NCBI GenBank assembly: GCA_034927445.1
Contig: JAYFPZ010000012.1
Location: 62,001 to 126,000 of the forward strand
Reading direction: 5' to 3'
Length of the DNA: 64,000 nucleotides
DNA from: PHAA01 sp034927445
GTDB lineage: Bacteria; Bacillota; Syntrophomonadia; Syntrophomonadales; Syntrophomonadaceae
Shown: piece by piece, positions 9,093 through 18,178 of the stretch
How the letters are laid out: each line of letters opens with the position of its first letter
Position numbering within the stretch: position 1 is the stretch's first letter
Notes under the pieces: model-generated
Told to the model about the DNA's origin: nothing
Seen by the model: only the letters and a program-made list of their open reading frames with translations
The model's database searches: none
Made by a program: the position numbers and the translations under genes

Positions 9093-9167
9093 TCAACGTC
9101 CCAGGCACATCAGCACCAATCCGATGATAATCAACAGCCCCGCCATTATCAGGCGCAGATTGGGCAT
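9093..9167 (-). CDS. 24-residue hydrophobic peptide (putative)
   Basis: An ATG preceded by AAGGGGGTGGGGCT encodes MPNLRLIMAGLLIIIGLVLM followed by CLGR and a stop: a single membrane helix with a short basic end. The ribosome site is strong and the reading frame is entirely hydrophobic, which is unlikely for random intergenic sequence. It could be a small membrane peptide, the toxin of a type I system, or a remnant of a DUF2905-like protein. No antisense RNA is evident by eye. It lies 43 bases from repeat copy A. Confidence 0.4.
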   Translation of the reverse strand: MPNLRLIMAGLLIIIGLVLMCLGR

Positions 9168-9479
9168 AGCCCCACCCCCTTGGATCTAAAAAGGAGCAAG
9201 CATCTGATTGACCTGGTTATCCCCAGATTTTCAGCAATAAATCTCTTAAAAACACTGGGATTCTGAAATAATACACCCGCACAAGATTCACCCCTTTTTT
9301 CTTTTCGAACCAACTTGCGTAATTTAAAGTTTGCCTGGATTCTAATTAATACTATGAAAGCGGGGTGAAATTTGTTACCTTTCTTAATACATTTTCTGCA
9401 CTACCGCATTACGGCCGGTCAGGCACTTCAGATTTGAGGGAAAGGACTTGCAGCTCTCCCGTAAATTAAGGCAGTAATT

Positions 9480-9510
9480 GTTTGCTTTTGTTTGCAATCC
9501 CGTATATATT
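9480..9510 (+). promoter_or_regulatory. putative promoter with direct repeat before the two-component operon
   Basis: GTTTGC occurs at 9480 and 9490, ten bases apart as expected for an OmpR-type regulator. It overlaps a poor -35 (TTGCTT, 9482-9487) placed 17 bases before TATATT (9505-9510). The arrangement suggests activation by the encoded response regulator; this is an inference. Confidence 0.35.
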
Positions 9511-9563
9511 AACATCAATACTGTCACAGAGTTGAAGTCGCTGGAAAAGACGGGTGGATAGCG

Positions 9564-10238
9564 ATGCAGCAGATTCTTTTGGTAGAGGACGATAAAACGA
9601 TTGCGCTGGGGCTTTCTTACTCTTTGCAGGAGGAAGGCTATGGGGTGACGACCTGCCCTAACACTGCCTCCGCACGGCAGGAGATTCAGAGCCGCCGATT
9701 CGATTTGGCCATACTTGACGTTTCCCTGCCCGACGGAAGCGGCTATGACATTTGCCACGCCATCAAAGCGGAGTCAGAAACGCCTGTCATCTTTCTTACG
9801 GTGTTAGGCGAGGAATCCCATGTGGTGATGGGACTTGACATGGGGGCGGACGACTATATAGCAAAACCCTTTCGCCTGCGGGAGCTTTTATCCCGCGTGC
9901 GTACAGTGCTGCGCCGGGCGGGCGGCGGAGAAAAGGATGAGATCTCTATAGACGGGCTCACTATCCAGGTCAAGCAGGCCAAGGTCACCAAAAATGGGGC
10001 GGAGATACCGTTAACCGCATTGGAATACCGCCTCTTGCTCACGTTTGCCATAAATCGCGGGCAACTTCTTACCCGCAGCCAGCTGCTGGAAGACATTTGG
10101 GACATTGGCGGAGATTTCGTAAATGATAATACACTTACGGTCTATATAAAACGCCTGCGCGAAAAAATAGAAGACGACCCGCAAAACCCCGTCTTCATCC
10201 GGACGATGCGCGGACTCGGTTACAGGATGGGTGAGTGA
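9564..10238 (+). CDS. OmpR-family response regulator
   Basis: 224 residues: a receiver domain (1-118) with acidic pocket E8/D9/D10, phospho-acceptor D52 in ILDVSLPDG, T79 and K101 (AKPF), then an OmpR-type winged helix (about 128-222) with LTALEYRLLLTFAINRG and the VYIKRLREKI recognition region. It should bind DNA direct repeats as a dimer when phosphorylated by the kinase encoded immediately downstream, whose start overlaps its stop by eight bases. The context (kinase, ABC ATPase, FtsX-type permease) resembles BceR/VanR-like regulators of peptide-antibiotic or envelope-stress modules. The start ATG has a weak GGTGG site. Confidence 0.92.
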   Translation: MQQILLVEDDKTIALGLSYSLQEEGYGVTTCPNTASARQEIQSRRFDLAILDVSLPDGSGYDICHAIKAESETPVIFLTVLGEESHVVMGLDMGADDYIAKPFRLRELLSRVRTVLRRAGGGEKDEISIDGLTIQVKQAKVTKNGAEIPLTALEYRLLLTFAINRGQLLTRSQLLEDIWDIGGDFVNDNTLTVYIKRLREKIEDDPQNPVFIRTMRGLGYRMGE

Positions 10239-11244
10239 ACTGGGATTGATGCGTAACCAAGAGGTTAAATGGATGTTGTACGCCATGCTGCTGGTAACGC
10301 TTGCGGCTATGGCTGCGGCCTATGCTTTTTCGCCAACCGCGGCAGTCGCGACTGGCGCCGCTTGTCTGCTGCTCAGCGCCCTTTTCCTGGGGTTTACCCG
10401 GAGGCGCTACCGGCTGCTTGCCCGCTTGGGGGATTATTTGAAGCGCGTCAACCATGGGGAATATCCGCTGGAGCTTCCTGACAATGATGAAGGCGAGCTT
10501 TCCATCCTTAAAAGTGAGATATACAAAGTCACAGTATCGCTCCGGGAGCAAAACGAGCGGTTGAAGCAGGACAAGTTGCGGCTGGCGGACGCCCTTTCCG
10601 ATATCTCCCACCAATTCAAAACTCCGCTCACCTCTATGTCCGTGATGACGGACCTGCTTGCAGACGGCAAGCTCGACGAAAGCCGGCGCACTGAGTTTAC
10701 CACACAGCTGCAGGCCCAGCTCGAGCGGCTTACCTGGCTGACGGAAGCATTGCTCAAGCTCTCAAGGCTTGATGCGGAAGCGGTTTCTTTCAAGCCTCGC
10801 CTTGTTCCTTTGCTTGAGTTGATCAACAAAGCTTGCAGCCCTTTGCTGATTCCTCTGGAACTGAAGGAGCAGACGCTTATCATTGAGGCGGAAGGCGGCC
10901 TTTGCTGTGACTTAAACTGGACGGCCGAGGCGCTTTCCAACATCCTGAAAAACTGCATGGAGCACATGCCGAACGGTGGTGCAATCCGTATAAAGGCTTC
11001 CACCAACGCTCTTTTTACGGAAATCAGGGTGTCTGACGATGGCCCGGGCATTGACAAGACCGATCTGCCCTATATTTTCGACCGCTTTTACCGGGGGAAA
11101 GAAGCGGCCAAGGACAGCGTTGGTATCGGCTTGGCCATGGCCAAAGCTATTTTGGATACACAAGGCGGCAGTCTTGAAGCCGGCAACGCTGACGGCGGCG
11201 GGGCGGAATTTATCCTGCGCTTTCCTGCGGACCAAGCACAATAA
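10231..11244 (+). CDS. sensor histidine kinase with minimal extracytoplasmic loop
   Basis: 337 residues. Two N-terminal helices (about 13-32 and 36-55) are joined by only a few residues, so the protein has no real extracellular sensor domain. The dimerisation domain has the phospho-acceptor H127 in DISHQFKTPL; the ATPase domain shows NILKNCMEH, DDGPGID, FDRFYRG and GIGLAMAK. This is the BceS-type intramembrane-sensing layout, in which the partner ABC transporter usually supplies the signal. GTG 10231 overlaps the regulator stop; ATG 10249 is an alternative start. Confidence 0.92.
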   Translation: MSELGLMRNQEVKWMLYAMLLVTLAAMAAAYAFSPTAAVATGAACLLLSALFLGFTRRRYRLLARLGDYLKRVNHGEYPLELPDNDEGELSILKSEIYKVTVSLREQNERLKQDKLRLADALSDISHQFKTPLTSMSVMTDLLADGKLDESRRTEFTTQLQAQLERLTWLTEALLKLSRLDAEAVSFKPRLVPLLELINKACSPLLIPLELKEQTLIIEAEGGLCCDLNWTAEALSNILKNCMEHMPNGGAIRIKASTNALFTEIRVSDDGPGIDKTDLPYIFDRFYRGKEAAKDSVGIGLAMAKAILDTQGGSLEAGNADGGGAEFILRFPADQAQ

Positions 11245-11254
11245 ATATACATAA

Positions 11255-11270
11255 AGTCACCGTATAGTCA
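11255..11270 (+). promoter_or_regulatory. possible response-regulator direct repeat
   Basis: AGTCA occurs twice with an 11-base period (11255-11259 and 11266-11270) in the 73-bp gap between the kinase gene and the ABC ATPase gene, the spacing expected for an OmpR-family dimer. No good promoter hexamers were identified, so the assignment is weak. Confidence 0.25.
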
Positions 11271-11317
11271 TCTGCGGGGTTCAGAATAAAATAAAAACAC
11301 GCAAGGGGGCATATCCT

Positions 11318-12001
11318 TTGGAAATCCTGCGGGTTGAAAACCTGACGAAAACTTACGGCATTGGAGAGGCCCAGGTAAAAGCGCTGGACAATGTAAGTTT
11401 TACCGCGGAAAAAGGCGAGTTTATCGCCATCATAGGTCCGTCCGGTTCCGGCAAATCCACGCTGCTTCATATCCTGGGCGGAGTAGACCGGCCTACATCG
11501 GGCAAGGTATTTATAGAAGGAACCGATATCTATACCTTGGACGAAACCAAGCTCGCCATCTTCCGGCGGCGGCAGATCGGGCTGATTTACCAGTTTTACA
11601 ATCTCATCCCGGTGCTGGACGTGGAGGAAAACATCACGCTGCCTCTGCTCTTGGACCAGCGGAGGACGGACAAGCAGCAGCTTACCGAATTGCTGTCCAC
11701 TTTAAATCTGACCGACCGGGCCAAACATCTGCCCAACCAGCTTTCGGGAGGGCAGCGGCAGCGCGTGTCCATCGGTCGGGCGCTGGTGAACAACCCCGCT
11801 CTGATGCTGGCCGACGAGCCCACCGGAAACCTGGACAGCGCAAACAGCGCGGATATCATCCGCCTTCTGCGCCTGTCCAATCAAAAGTACAAGCAGACGC
11901 TCATTCTCATTACCCACGACCAGAATATCGCGCTGCAGGCGGACCGCATTATCTCCATTGAGGACGGGCGCATCGCGAAGGACGAGGTGATTCGGAAATG
12001 A
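11318..12001 (+). CDS. ABC transporter ATP-binding protein (MacB/BceA-like)
   Basis: 227 residues, a single nucleotide-binding domain: Walker A GPSGSGKS (about 39-46), Q-loop in IGLIYQFYNLIPVLDVEEN, ABC signature LSGGQRQRVSIGRAL, Walker B ALMLADEPTGNLD and the H-loop ITHDQ. The N-terminal VENLTKTYG and the VLDVEEN stretch are characteristic of the MacB/LolD/BceA branch, which works with FtsX-type permeases and drives mechanotransmission rather than classical import. TTG start with AAGGGGG upstream. It overlaps the permease by four bases (ATGA), so the two are translationally coupled. Confidence 0.93.
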   Translation: MEILRVENLTKTYGIGEAQVKALDNVSFTAEKGEFIAIIGPSGSGKSTLLHILGGVDRPTSGKVFIEGTDIYTLDETKLAIFRRRQIGLIYQFYNLIPVLDVEENITLPLLLDQRRTDKQQLTELLSTLNLTDRAKHLPNQLSGGQRQRVSIGRALVNNPALMLADEPTGNLDSANSADIIRLLRLSNQKYKQTLILITHDQNIALQADRIISIEDGRIAKDEVIRK

Positions 12002-14631
12002 ACGTGATGGGACGCTTTACCCTGCGCAGCATGAGGGCGAACCGCAAATGGACGGCGGTCACCCTGATCGGCATCATCATTTCCACCGCCATGCTCTCCG
12101 CCGTGTCCACCTTCTGCGCCTCTTTCACAGAGCTGCTGCGCAACGAGGCCATAGCCGATAACGGCAACTGGCACGCAATGATCCCGGACGTGCATATGCG
12201 GGACGTGTCCGTTTTTGAGGACGCCGGATTCTCCCCTGAAGTCACACTCAGCCGGGACTTGGGATACGCGTTGCTGGCGAACTCGAAAAACAAAAACAAG
12301 CCCTACCTGTTTATCCGGCAATTCGATGAGAACAGCTATCAAAACTTTCCCGTCGAACTCATTGAGGGACGCATGCCGCAAAACGACGGCGAAATTGTGC
12401 TCTCCCAGCATCTGGAGGCAAACGGTGGCATAAAATACCAAGTCGGCGATACGCTCACGCTTGATATCGGAAAGCGCACATACCCGGATGCCCCGGACGG
12501 CTTTTCGTTCGGACTGAACGACACCTACCAGGGAGAGCCGCTCTATGAAAACGGGAAATACACCGGGGGCGAAATTTTTGTCCCGGAACAGACCCTGACC
12601 TATACAGTGGTGGGCATAATCAAACGCCCAACCTTTGAATCCACCTGGTGGCCCGGATACATGGCCATTACCTGTCTGGATGAAAAAACACTGGGGCCGG
12701 ACGGCACTGTGAATGTCACCCTGCTTGCCGGCAAGCTGAGGCACTCTTTTTACGACGAGGTAATCACCCTTTCGGAAAGCGTAGGAGTGGATCATTCGAG
12801 TATTCTTTATAATAAAGATCTTTTGCGCTACAGCGGCGTCATGGCAGGCGACTCGGCGCAAAATATGATCTACAGCTTTGCCGCGGTTTTCATTGTTATC
12901 ATCATGATCGCTTCCGTGTCGTTTATCTACAACGCCTTTGCTATTTCCGTATCCGAACGTGTAAGTCAGTTGGGTATGCTGGCCAGTGTGGGGGCAACCA
13001 AACGTCAGAAGCGCCGGAGCGTCTATTTCGAGGGCCTCCTGCTGGGAATAGCCGGCATTCCTCTGGGGCTGCTGGCCGGCATTGCCGGCATCGGTATCAC
13101 CCTTTCAGCCCTCCGTCCGCTCATGGAGAGTTTTTCGAATTTTTCCTCCGAAGCGGGGCTGGCACTGCACGTGTCCCTCCCTTCCGTCGCCGTGGCGGCC
13201 GTGCTGGCCGCATTGACCATCTTTGTCTCGCTCTGGATTCCCGCGCGTCGCGCCTCCAGGATTATGCCCATCGACGCTATCCGCCAGTCGAAAGAAATAA
13301 AGCTCACCCGCAAGGCGGTGAAAACCTCGCGGCTGACCCGGGCGCTCTTCGGGTTTGAAGGGGAGATCGCTCTGAAAAATCTCAAGCGCAACCGGAAAAA
13401 GTACCGTGCCACCGTGCTTTCGCTCATTATCAGCCTGGTGCTGTTTCTCACCGTCTCCTATTATACCGAAGCGATTAACGCGTCCTTCAGCGCCGTGGAG
13501 ACGGGCTATAACTTTGACCTGGCGGTATCGTATACCAACGTACCGGGTGCAGAGGCCGGGAAGGTCAATGGAAAAATCGCCGCACTGGAGGGCGTGACGG
13601 ATACAGCGGCAGTCGAAAACGCGGACGGCTTTTTTCCCACCGAGAGCGCACAGCTTTCGGACCTGGTCAGGCGGCTCTATGCTTCCGACGGAGGGGCCTA
13701 TGATTTGGGTGCGACGCTCTACTGCCTCGACGGCGACGCTTTCGACCGTTATATTCGCAGTTTGGGCGCCGAGCCGAGGGAATACCGGGATCCTGACCAC
13801 CCCAAGATGGTCCTCATCAACTACGGGCAAGCCTATTTCAACGGCAAGTACACGGCGGGAGAGCAGCTTTCCCTTAATCCGGGCGATGTGCTGCGTTTTT
13901 CCCGTAACCCGGGAAGTGAAAGCATCGATGCCAAGAACGTGGCGATGGAAGTCGGGTTGCTTACCGACCAGAGGCCCATGGGTGTACTGGTTTCATCCCT
14001 TGAAACGGTTGCGGCGGTGGTGAGCCGGGAGGTCTTCGCCAGCCTTCCCGACGATCTGAAAAGTATTGATTCCAACGGCAATCCGAGCTTTCAGCAGTTT
14101 TTCCTGACCACCCCCAATGCCGATGGGTTGGAAACGCAGATACAGGAGCTGACGCAGGGCCTTTCAGGCCATGCATATGTCTTCAACGTTGCCTCCCAGA
14201 CCCGGAGTGAACGCAACCTGATGCTGGTGCTCGGCGTCTTTATCTACGGGTTCATCATCTTGATCAGCCTAATCTGCATCGCCAATATCTTCAATACGAT
14301 TACCACCAACATCGCCCTGCGGCACCGGGAATTTGCCATGCTGCGTTCGGTGGGGATGACGCCGGAAAGCTTTAACCGCATGATCCGCTTTGAAAGTATC
14401 TTTTACGGACTTAAGGCGCTGCTGTACGGGCTTCCCATCAGCATTGCGGTTTCGCTGCTGCTGCATGGCACCCAGGCGGACGTGTTTGAGGTCGGCTTTT
14501 CTCTGCCCTGGGCAAGCTATGGCGTGGCCGTTGTGCTCATCTTTGTCATTGTGGGCACCACTATGCTCTATTCGAGCGCCAAAATCAAAAAAGAAAATAT
14601 CATCGATGCGCTCAGGGCGGAAATCATGTAA
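11998..14631 (+). CDS. FtsX-like ABC transporter permease, large two-domain type
   Basis: 877 residues. Pattern: helix 1 (about 18-40), an extracytoplasmic domain of about 240 residues, three helices (about 290-415) forming the first FtsX domain, helix 5 (about 470-490), a second extracytoplasmic domain (about 495-735), and three helices forming the second FtsX domain to the C-terminus. The NTITTNIALRHREFAMLRSVG segment is typical of the family. With the preceding ATPase it probably forms a complex acting on peptides or envelope molecules in the outer membrane leaflet. Two large ectodomains distinguish it from BceB, which has one. Confidence 0.88.
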   Translation: MNVMGRFTLRSMRANRKWTAVTLIGIIISTAMLSAVSTFCASFTELLRNEAIADNGNWHAMIPDVHMRDVSVFEDAGFSPEVTLSRDLGYALLANSKNKNKPYLFIRQFDENSYQNFPVELIEGRMPQNDGEIVLSQHLEANGGIKYQVGDTLTLDIGKRTYPDAPDGFSFGLNDTYQGEPLYENGKYTGGEIFVPEQTLTYTVVGIIKRPTFESTWWPGYMAITCLDEKTLGPDGTVNVTLLAGKLRHSFYDEVITLSESVGVDHSSILYNKDLLRYSGVMAGDSAQNMIYSFAAVFIVIIMIASVSFIYNAFAISVSERVSQLGMLASVGATKRQKRRSVYFEGLLLGIAGIPLGLLAGIAGIGITLSALRPLMESFSNFSSEAGLALHVSLPSVAVAAVLAALTIFVSLWIPARRASRIMPIDAIRQSKEIKLTRKAVKTSRLTRALFGFEGEIALKNLKRNRKKYRATVLSLIISLVLFLTVSYYTEAINASFSAVETGYNFDLAVSYTNVPGAEAGKVNGKIAALEGVTDTAAVENADGFFPTESAQLSDLVRRLYASDGGAYDLGATLYCLDGDAFDRYIRSLGAEPREYRDPDHPKMVLINYGQAYFNGKYTAGEQLSLNPGDVLRFSRNPGSESIDAKNVAMEVGLLTDQRPMGVLVSSLETVAAVVSREVFASLPDDLKSIDSNGNPSFQQFFLTTPNADGLETQIQELTQGLSGHAYVFNVASQTRSERNLMLVLGVFIYGFIILISLICIANIFNTITTNIALRHREFAMLRSVGMTPESFNRMIRFESIFYGLKALLYGLPISIAVSLLLHGTQADVFEVGFSLPWASYGVAVVLIFVIVGTTMLYSSAKIKKENIIDALRAEIM

Positions 14632-14670
14632 CGGATTAAACCGCCATTGGGCGGGGCCGTCGTATGGAAG

Positions 14671-14712
14671 GCGAACAGGGGTACCTGTCCCCCTGTTCGC
14701 TTTCCCTTTTCC
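14671..14712. terminator. bidirectional terminator between the ABC permease and dinG-like genes
   Basis: GCGAACAGGGG ... CCCCTGTTCGC forms a strong stem followed on the plus strand by TTTCCCTTTT. It separates two convergent genes and shares a core with the hairpin at 1338-1375. Confidence 0.7.
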
Positions 14713-14723
14713 GTATGACAAGG

Positions 14724-16790
14724 CTAGCGCCATTTCTCCAGATGAATACCCAGATCCGGACTTTTCAGCGAGACCAGGTTTTTAATCGGAATGCTGTTGC
14801 GGAAAACCTCTCCGTAACTGCGGTTGATCAACCGCGTATCCAGCACCACGACAGCCCCCTGATCGTTTTCGCTCCGGATTAAACGCCCGACTCCCTGCTT
14901 GAAACGAATGGCCGCGTCCGGCAGCATAAAGTATTGGAAACTGTTTTTCCCCTGCATTTTATAGTACCGCTCCCAGGCGGTGCAATAGGGATCAGAAGGT
15001 GATCTGAAAGGCAGTTTCACAATTACCAGGCATTTGAGCATGTCACCCTTCAGGTCGATCCCTTCCCAAAAGGTTTCCAGCCCCATAAGGATGGAATTCC
15101 CACTGCCGGCGAACTCCTCCAGCAGGCTGGCAAATTCCCCGTCTTCATGCTGAACCAACAAGTTCAGTCCCTGCTGCCCGCAATAGGGCCGCAGTTCAGC
15201 CGCTGACTCCTGCATTTGCTGGCGGGAAGTAAACAGCACCATGGTCCGGCCTCCCCGGATTCTGAATATATCGGCCAGGACCCCGTTGACTGCCTGGTTA
15301 AACCTTGCGCTCACCGGATCAGGCATATCTTTGACCACATAAATGCAGGCTTGATTTTCGTAATCAAAGGGTGAGTGCTCCAAAATGGTTGCCAGCCTGC
15401 CGTCCCGCTCGTAGGGCCTGAGCCCGCTGCGGTTGATGAAGTTGTCGAATTTATCTTCAATGGCCAAAGTCGCCGAGACCATTATCAGGGTTTTCAGGTT
15501 TTGATAAAGCTGCCGGTCCAATAAATTACTGTGGTCCACCTCGGTCGAACATACAGCGGCAGCCTTGCCATTGAGGTATTCAACCCAAGTTAAATTGGCC
15601 TTATTGTGTATTTCCTCGGCCATTATGGTAAAAGCTACATCATCTATTTCCTGCAAGGCGCTTATTATCCCCGCCAAATCCAGACCTTCAGGTTCACCCT
15701 CCAATTCCCGGCCCAGTTCCCTCAGCTTCAACAACAGCAATTCCATGGCCGGTTTCCATTCCTGCCGGTATATTTCCAGAGCATTTTTAAGCCATGCCTT
15801 TTCCTGGTCCGCTGCAGTTACTATATGGCTGAAACTGAAATTTTCCCGGTATTTAAGGCCTTTGCTGATGCAGTCAAAAAGCCGGCTGCTGAGCTGCATC
15901 GTTTTTTCCACCAGCGGGGTTACCTCGTCCAAATATAAGCCCAGATTGGGATAGGCGGCACGTAAGTGAATGAGATAGCCTTTTTTAGCGCGCCGGTCCT
16001 TAACATATAAAATATGCATCAGATTCAGGATATCCTGCAGGGCGAATTTATGAGCCAGGCGGTCGAAAGATTCTTTGATAAAGGTGTGGGCTTCATCAAT
16101 TATCAGATGGCTGAACTCGGGCAGGATGCTGTTGTCAGTCATAACGTCGGACAACAGCAGGGCATGGTTGGCGACTATCAGGTCGGCGTGGGCCATGCCT
16201 TTGATCATCTTCAGGCGGAAACATTTGTCCCGGTATTTGCACATTTCCCGCTGGCAATTGTTGCGATCGGCCGCCACTATAGGCCAGTGCCGCATCATTT
16301 CCTGCTTCAGCGGCAGCTCCTTGCGGTCGCCGCTTTTGGTTGCCTCGGCCCAGCTTAATATGGCTTCGACGAACTTGGTCTCATCAGTTTCCAGGCGTCG
16401 GCGGCCGGCCAGAATATTTTGATACTTGTTCCAGCAGAGATAATTGTCCCGCCCCTTGGCTTCGACATATTTAAGTTTATATCCCAATACCCGCTCCAAT
16501 TCGGGCAGATCCCGTTCCACAATCTGCTGCTGCAGGGCCTTGGTCTTGGTGGAAATGACTATCTTTTCCTGGCTCCGGCGGGCGTAAATTAAGGCTGGCA
16601 CCAGATAAGCAAAGGTCTTGCCCACCCCGGTGCCGGCCTCTGCGGCCAGGAAATTTCCATCTCGGAAGGCTTCGGCGACTGCGGTGGCAAACCGCAGCTG
16701 TTCCTCCCGATAGGTGAAACCGTCCAGTATTTGTTCCATTTTCCCGCCTGGTTTTAACAACTCCTGTACCAGGTTAATACTCTCATCCAT
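14724..16790 (-). CDS. dinG: DinG/XPD-type ATP-dependent helicase
   Basis: About 688 residues, superfamily 2 helicase. Walker A GTGVGKT (about 53-59), the HADLIVANHALLL segment, IIDEAHTF (DEAH box), and motifs V/VI with FWEGIDLKGD and QGVGRLIRS are visible. Cysteines in LCWNKY and in NNCQREMCKYRDKCF fit the four-cysteine Fe-S domain of DinG/XPD helicases; there is no N-terminal exonuclease domain as in Bacillus DinG. It likely unwinds D-loops, R-loops or G4 structures 5'-3'. Start ATG 16790, preceded by AAAGGA and lying directly after the stop of the DUF3343 gene. Confidence 0.9.
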   Translation of the reverse strand: MDESINLVQELLKPGGKMEQILDGFTYREEQLRFATAVAEAFRDGNFLAAEAGTGVGKTFAYLVPALIYARRSQEKIVISTKTKALQQQIVERDLPELERVLGYKLKYVEAKGRDNYLCWNKYQNILAGRRRLETDETKFVEAILSWAEATKSGDRKELPLKQEMMRHWPIVAADRNNCQREMCKYRDKCFRLKMIKGMAHADLIVANHALLLSDVMTDNSILPEFSHLIIDEAHTFIKESFDRLAHKFALQDILNLMHILYVKDRRAKKGYLIHLRAAYPNLGLYLDEVTPLVEKTMQLSSRLFDCISKGLKYRENFSFSHIVTAADQEKAWLKNALEIYRQEWKPAMELLLLKLRELGRELEGEPEGLDLAGIISALQEIDDVAFTIMAEEIHNKANLTWVEYLNGKAAAVCSTEVDHSNLLDRQLYQNLKTLIMVSATLAIEDKFDNFINRSGLRPYERDGRLATILEHSPFDYENQACIYVVKDMPDPVSARFNQAVNGVLADIFRIRGGRTMVLFTSRQQMQESAAELRPYCGQQGLNLLVQHEDGEFASLLEEFAGSGNSILMGLETFWEGIDLKGDMLKCLVIVKLPFRSPSDPYCTAWERYYKMQGKNSFQYFMLPDAAIRFKQGVGRLIRSENDQGAVVVLDTRLINRSYGEVFRNSIPIKNLVSLKSPDLGIHLEKWR

Positions 16791-16791
16791 T

Positions 16792-17070
16792 TTATATCCT
16801 TTCGGAATAAAGCTTGCCATCAATCGTATTCATCCGGTACACCCCGTCAATTTCAACTCCGTTGCTGCCCAAGATCTCATTGAGGGGCTGCAATTGATCA
16901 AGCCCGGCTTTAACTGCCAGGCCGCAACTCGTTGATATTTTGCGGGGGGTAGGAACCATTAAAAATTCAGCGGAGGCGTTTTTCAGAACCCGCTCCGCTT
17001 TTAAGGCCTGGGTAGTTGATTTGAAGGTAAATATGGCATAGTCTTTTAGTTTAAACAAGCTCTTTGGCAT
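16792..17070 (-). CDS. DUF3343 family protein
   Basis: 92 residues. The YAIFTFKSTTQALKAERVLK start, the VPTPRKISTSCGLAVK middle with its conserved cysteine, and the short length match DUF3343, a family often found near selenium or sulfur metabolism genes and proposed to carry Se or S. Nothing nearby supports that role here: upstream is a thioesterase and downstream, with no gap, the DinG-like helicase. AGGAG precedes the ATG. Confidence 0.8.
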   Translation of the reverse strand: MPKSLFKLKDYAIFTFKSTTQALKAERVLKNASAEFLMVPTPRKISTSCGLAVKAGLDQLQPLNEILGSNGVEIDGVYRMNTIDGKLYSERI

Positions 17071-17087
17071 TACCGTTTCTCCTGTTA

Positions 17088-17519
17088 TTAATAATGTATC
17101 TCATCTATTTTGTAGAAGGTAGCTTTGCTGTGTCCCAGGAGGTTATCGCCGGCACGGACTTCAGCCTCGACAAAAATCATAGTTTTGCCGGCTTTTAATA
17201 CTCTGCCCCGGGCTGTCAGCGTGTCGCCCAAACGGGCGGCCCCGATAAAGGCAGTCGACATGTCGACTGTCACCCCTATCACGCCCAAGCTGCGGACGGC
17301 ATTTCCCATCGCGGCGTCGGCAATGGAAGTAATCAATCCCCCGTGAATCAAACCCATGGGATTGGTATGCCGGGAACCGGCAACCACTTTGAATTCAGCC
17401 AAACCTGGCGCCAGCTTATGCAGTTTTATATCCAGCAATTTATAGTAAGCGGTTGCGCCGACCGAACTTAGCAGATATTCGAAGAGCTTTTGATCAAGTC
17501 CGTCGTTGATAACACTCAC
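17088..17519 (-). CDS. PaaI-type hotdog-fold thioesterase
   Basis: About 143 residues with the 4HBT/PaaI hotdog signature: GSRHTNPMGLIHGGLITSIADAAMG, where Asn/His and the HGG motif form the acyl-CoA site, followed by VDMSTAFIGAARLGDTLTARG. It probably hydrolyses an aryl- or acyl-CoA in the cytoplasm; the substrate is not deducible. I prefer GTG 17519 (GGAGG seven bases upstream) to TTG 17525. Probably cotranscribed with the DUF3343 and dinG-like genes. Confidence 0.85.
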   Translation of the reverse strand: MSVINDGLDQKLFEYLLSSVGATAYYKLLDIKLHKLAPGLAEFKVVAGSRHTNPMGLIHGGLITSIADAAMGNAVRSLGVIGVTVDMSTAFIGAARLGDTLTARGRVLKAGKTMIFVEAEVRAGDNLLGHSKATFYKIDEIHY

Positions 17520-17630
17520 GGTCAATCCTCCATAATCTTAAAACTTAATTGTTATTATAGCATCTGCCTGCGACGGTAAATAAAAAATATTATTCCCGTA
17601 CAAAATAAGCATACTGAAGGAGGTTATGAG

Positions 17631-18170
17631 ATGATACGAGACAAGCGTATATTGATCCTGCCTTTAATTATTGTGGCCGCATTTATCGGCATTTATTTCG
17701 TCTTTCAAGCCCAACCGAAACCTGAACCCAAGCCGGCACCCGACCTGGTACAGGTCGATCCCGGCACTCAGGTTCAGCCTAAATGGTATGTGCAATTTTC
17801 CGTAAAAGGGCAGAAATCAACGTTTTACACTGAAACGGCCCAGGCCCCCGCTTCGGCAGCGGCTAAAGGCTATTTCATAGGTTCGGGGGCGGTTCATCCC
17901 ATGTATCCTCTTAATGCCGGCGGCAATGCCCTCAAGCCCATTATTCCTTTTGGCACCCGCCTCTACCTGTCCCAGCCGATTACGGTTCAGGGGCAGCAGC
18001 TTGATTCGCTGGTAGTGAATGACACCGGTGACGTTCACCATGGTTTATGGCGTAAATATCCCTATTGGGTAGATGTCTACGCCGGCACCGCAAATTATTA
18101 CAGCAACCAGGAGGCTCTGCAATCGGGCGTCAATCTTATCGACTATTATTGGTATGAACCCTGGGAATGA
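17631..18170 (+). CDS. exported 3D-domain protein
   Basis: 179 residues. An N-terminal signal-anchor (about 7-25) and a proline/lysine linker (PKPEPKPAPD) precede a 3D domain (about 85-165). Its Asp motifs are visible in VVNDTGDVHHG and WVDVYAG. The 3D fold is the double-psi barrel of MltA-type lytic transglycosylases and Firmicute YocH/YuiC/YabE proteins, so a role in peptidoglycan cleavage at the cell surface or during spore development is likely. AAGGAGG precedes the ATG. Divergent from the thioesterase operon. Confidence 0.85.
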   Translation: MIRDKRILILPLIIVAAFIGIYFVFQAQPKPEPKPAPDLVQVDPGTQVQPKWYVQFSVKGQKSTFYTETAQAPASAAAKGYFIGSGAVHPMYPLNAGGNALKPIIPFGTRLYLSQPITVQGQQLDSLVVNDTGDVHHGLWRKYPYWVDVYAGTANYYSNQEALQSGVNLIDYYWYEPWE

Positions 18171-18178
18171 TAAATCGG

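Larger units (their letters stand above)
8849..9563. other. 715-bp intergenic region with repeat copy A and a 24-codon ORF
   Basis: The gap holds repeat copy A (8867-9050), a tiny hydrophobic ORF (9093-9167) and the promoter region of the two-component operon (9480-9510). The remaining 9170-9470 shows no coding sequence or structure that I can support. Confidence 0.6.
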
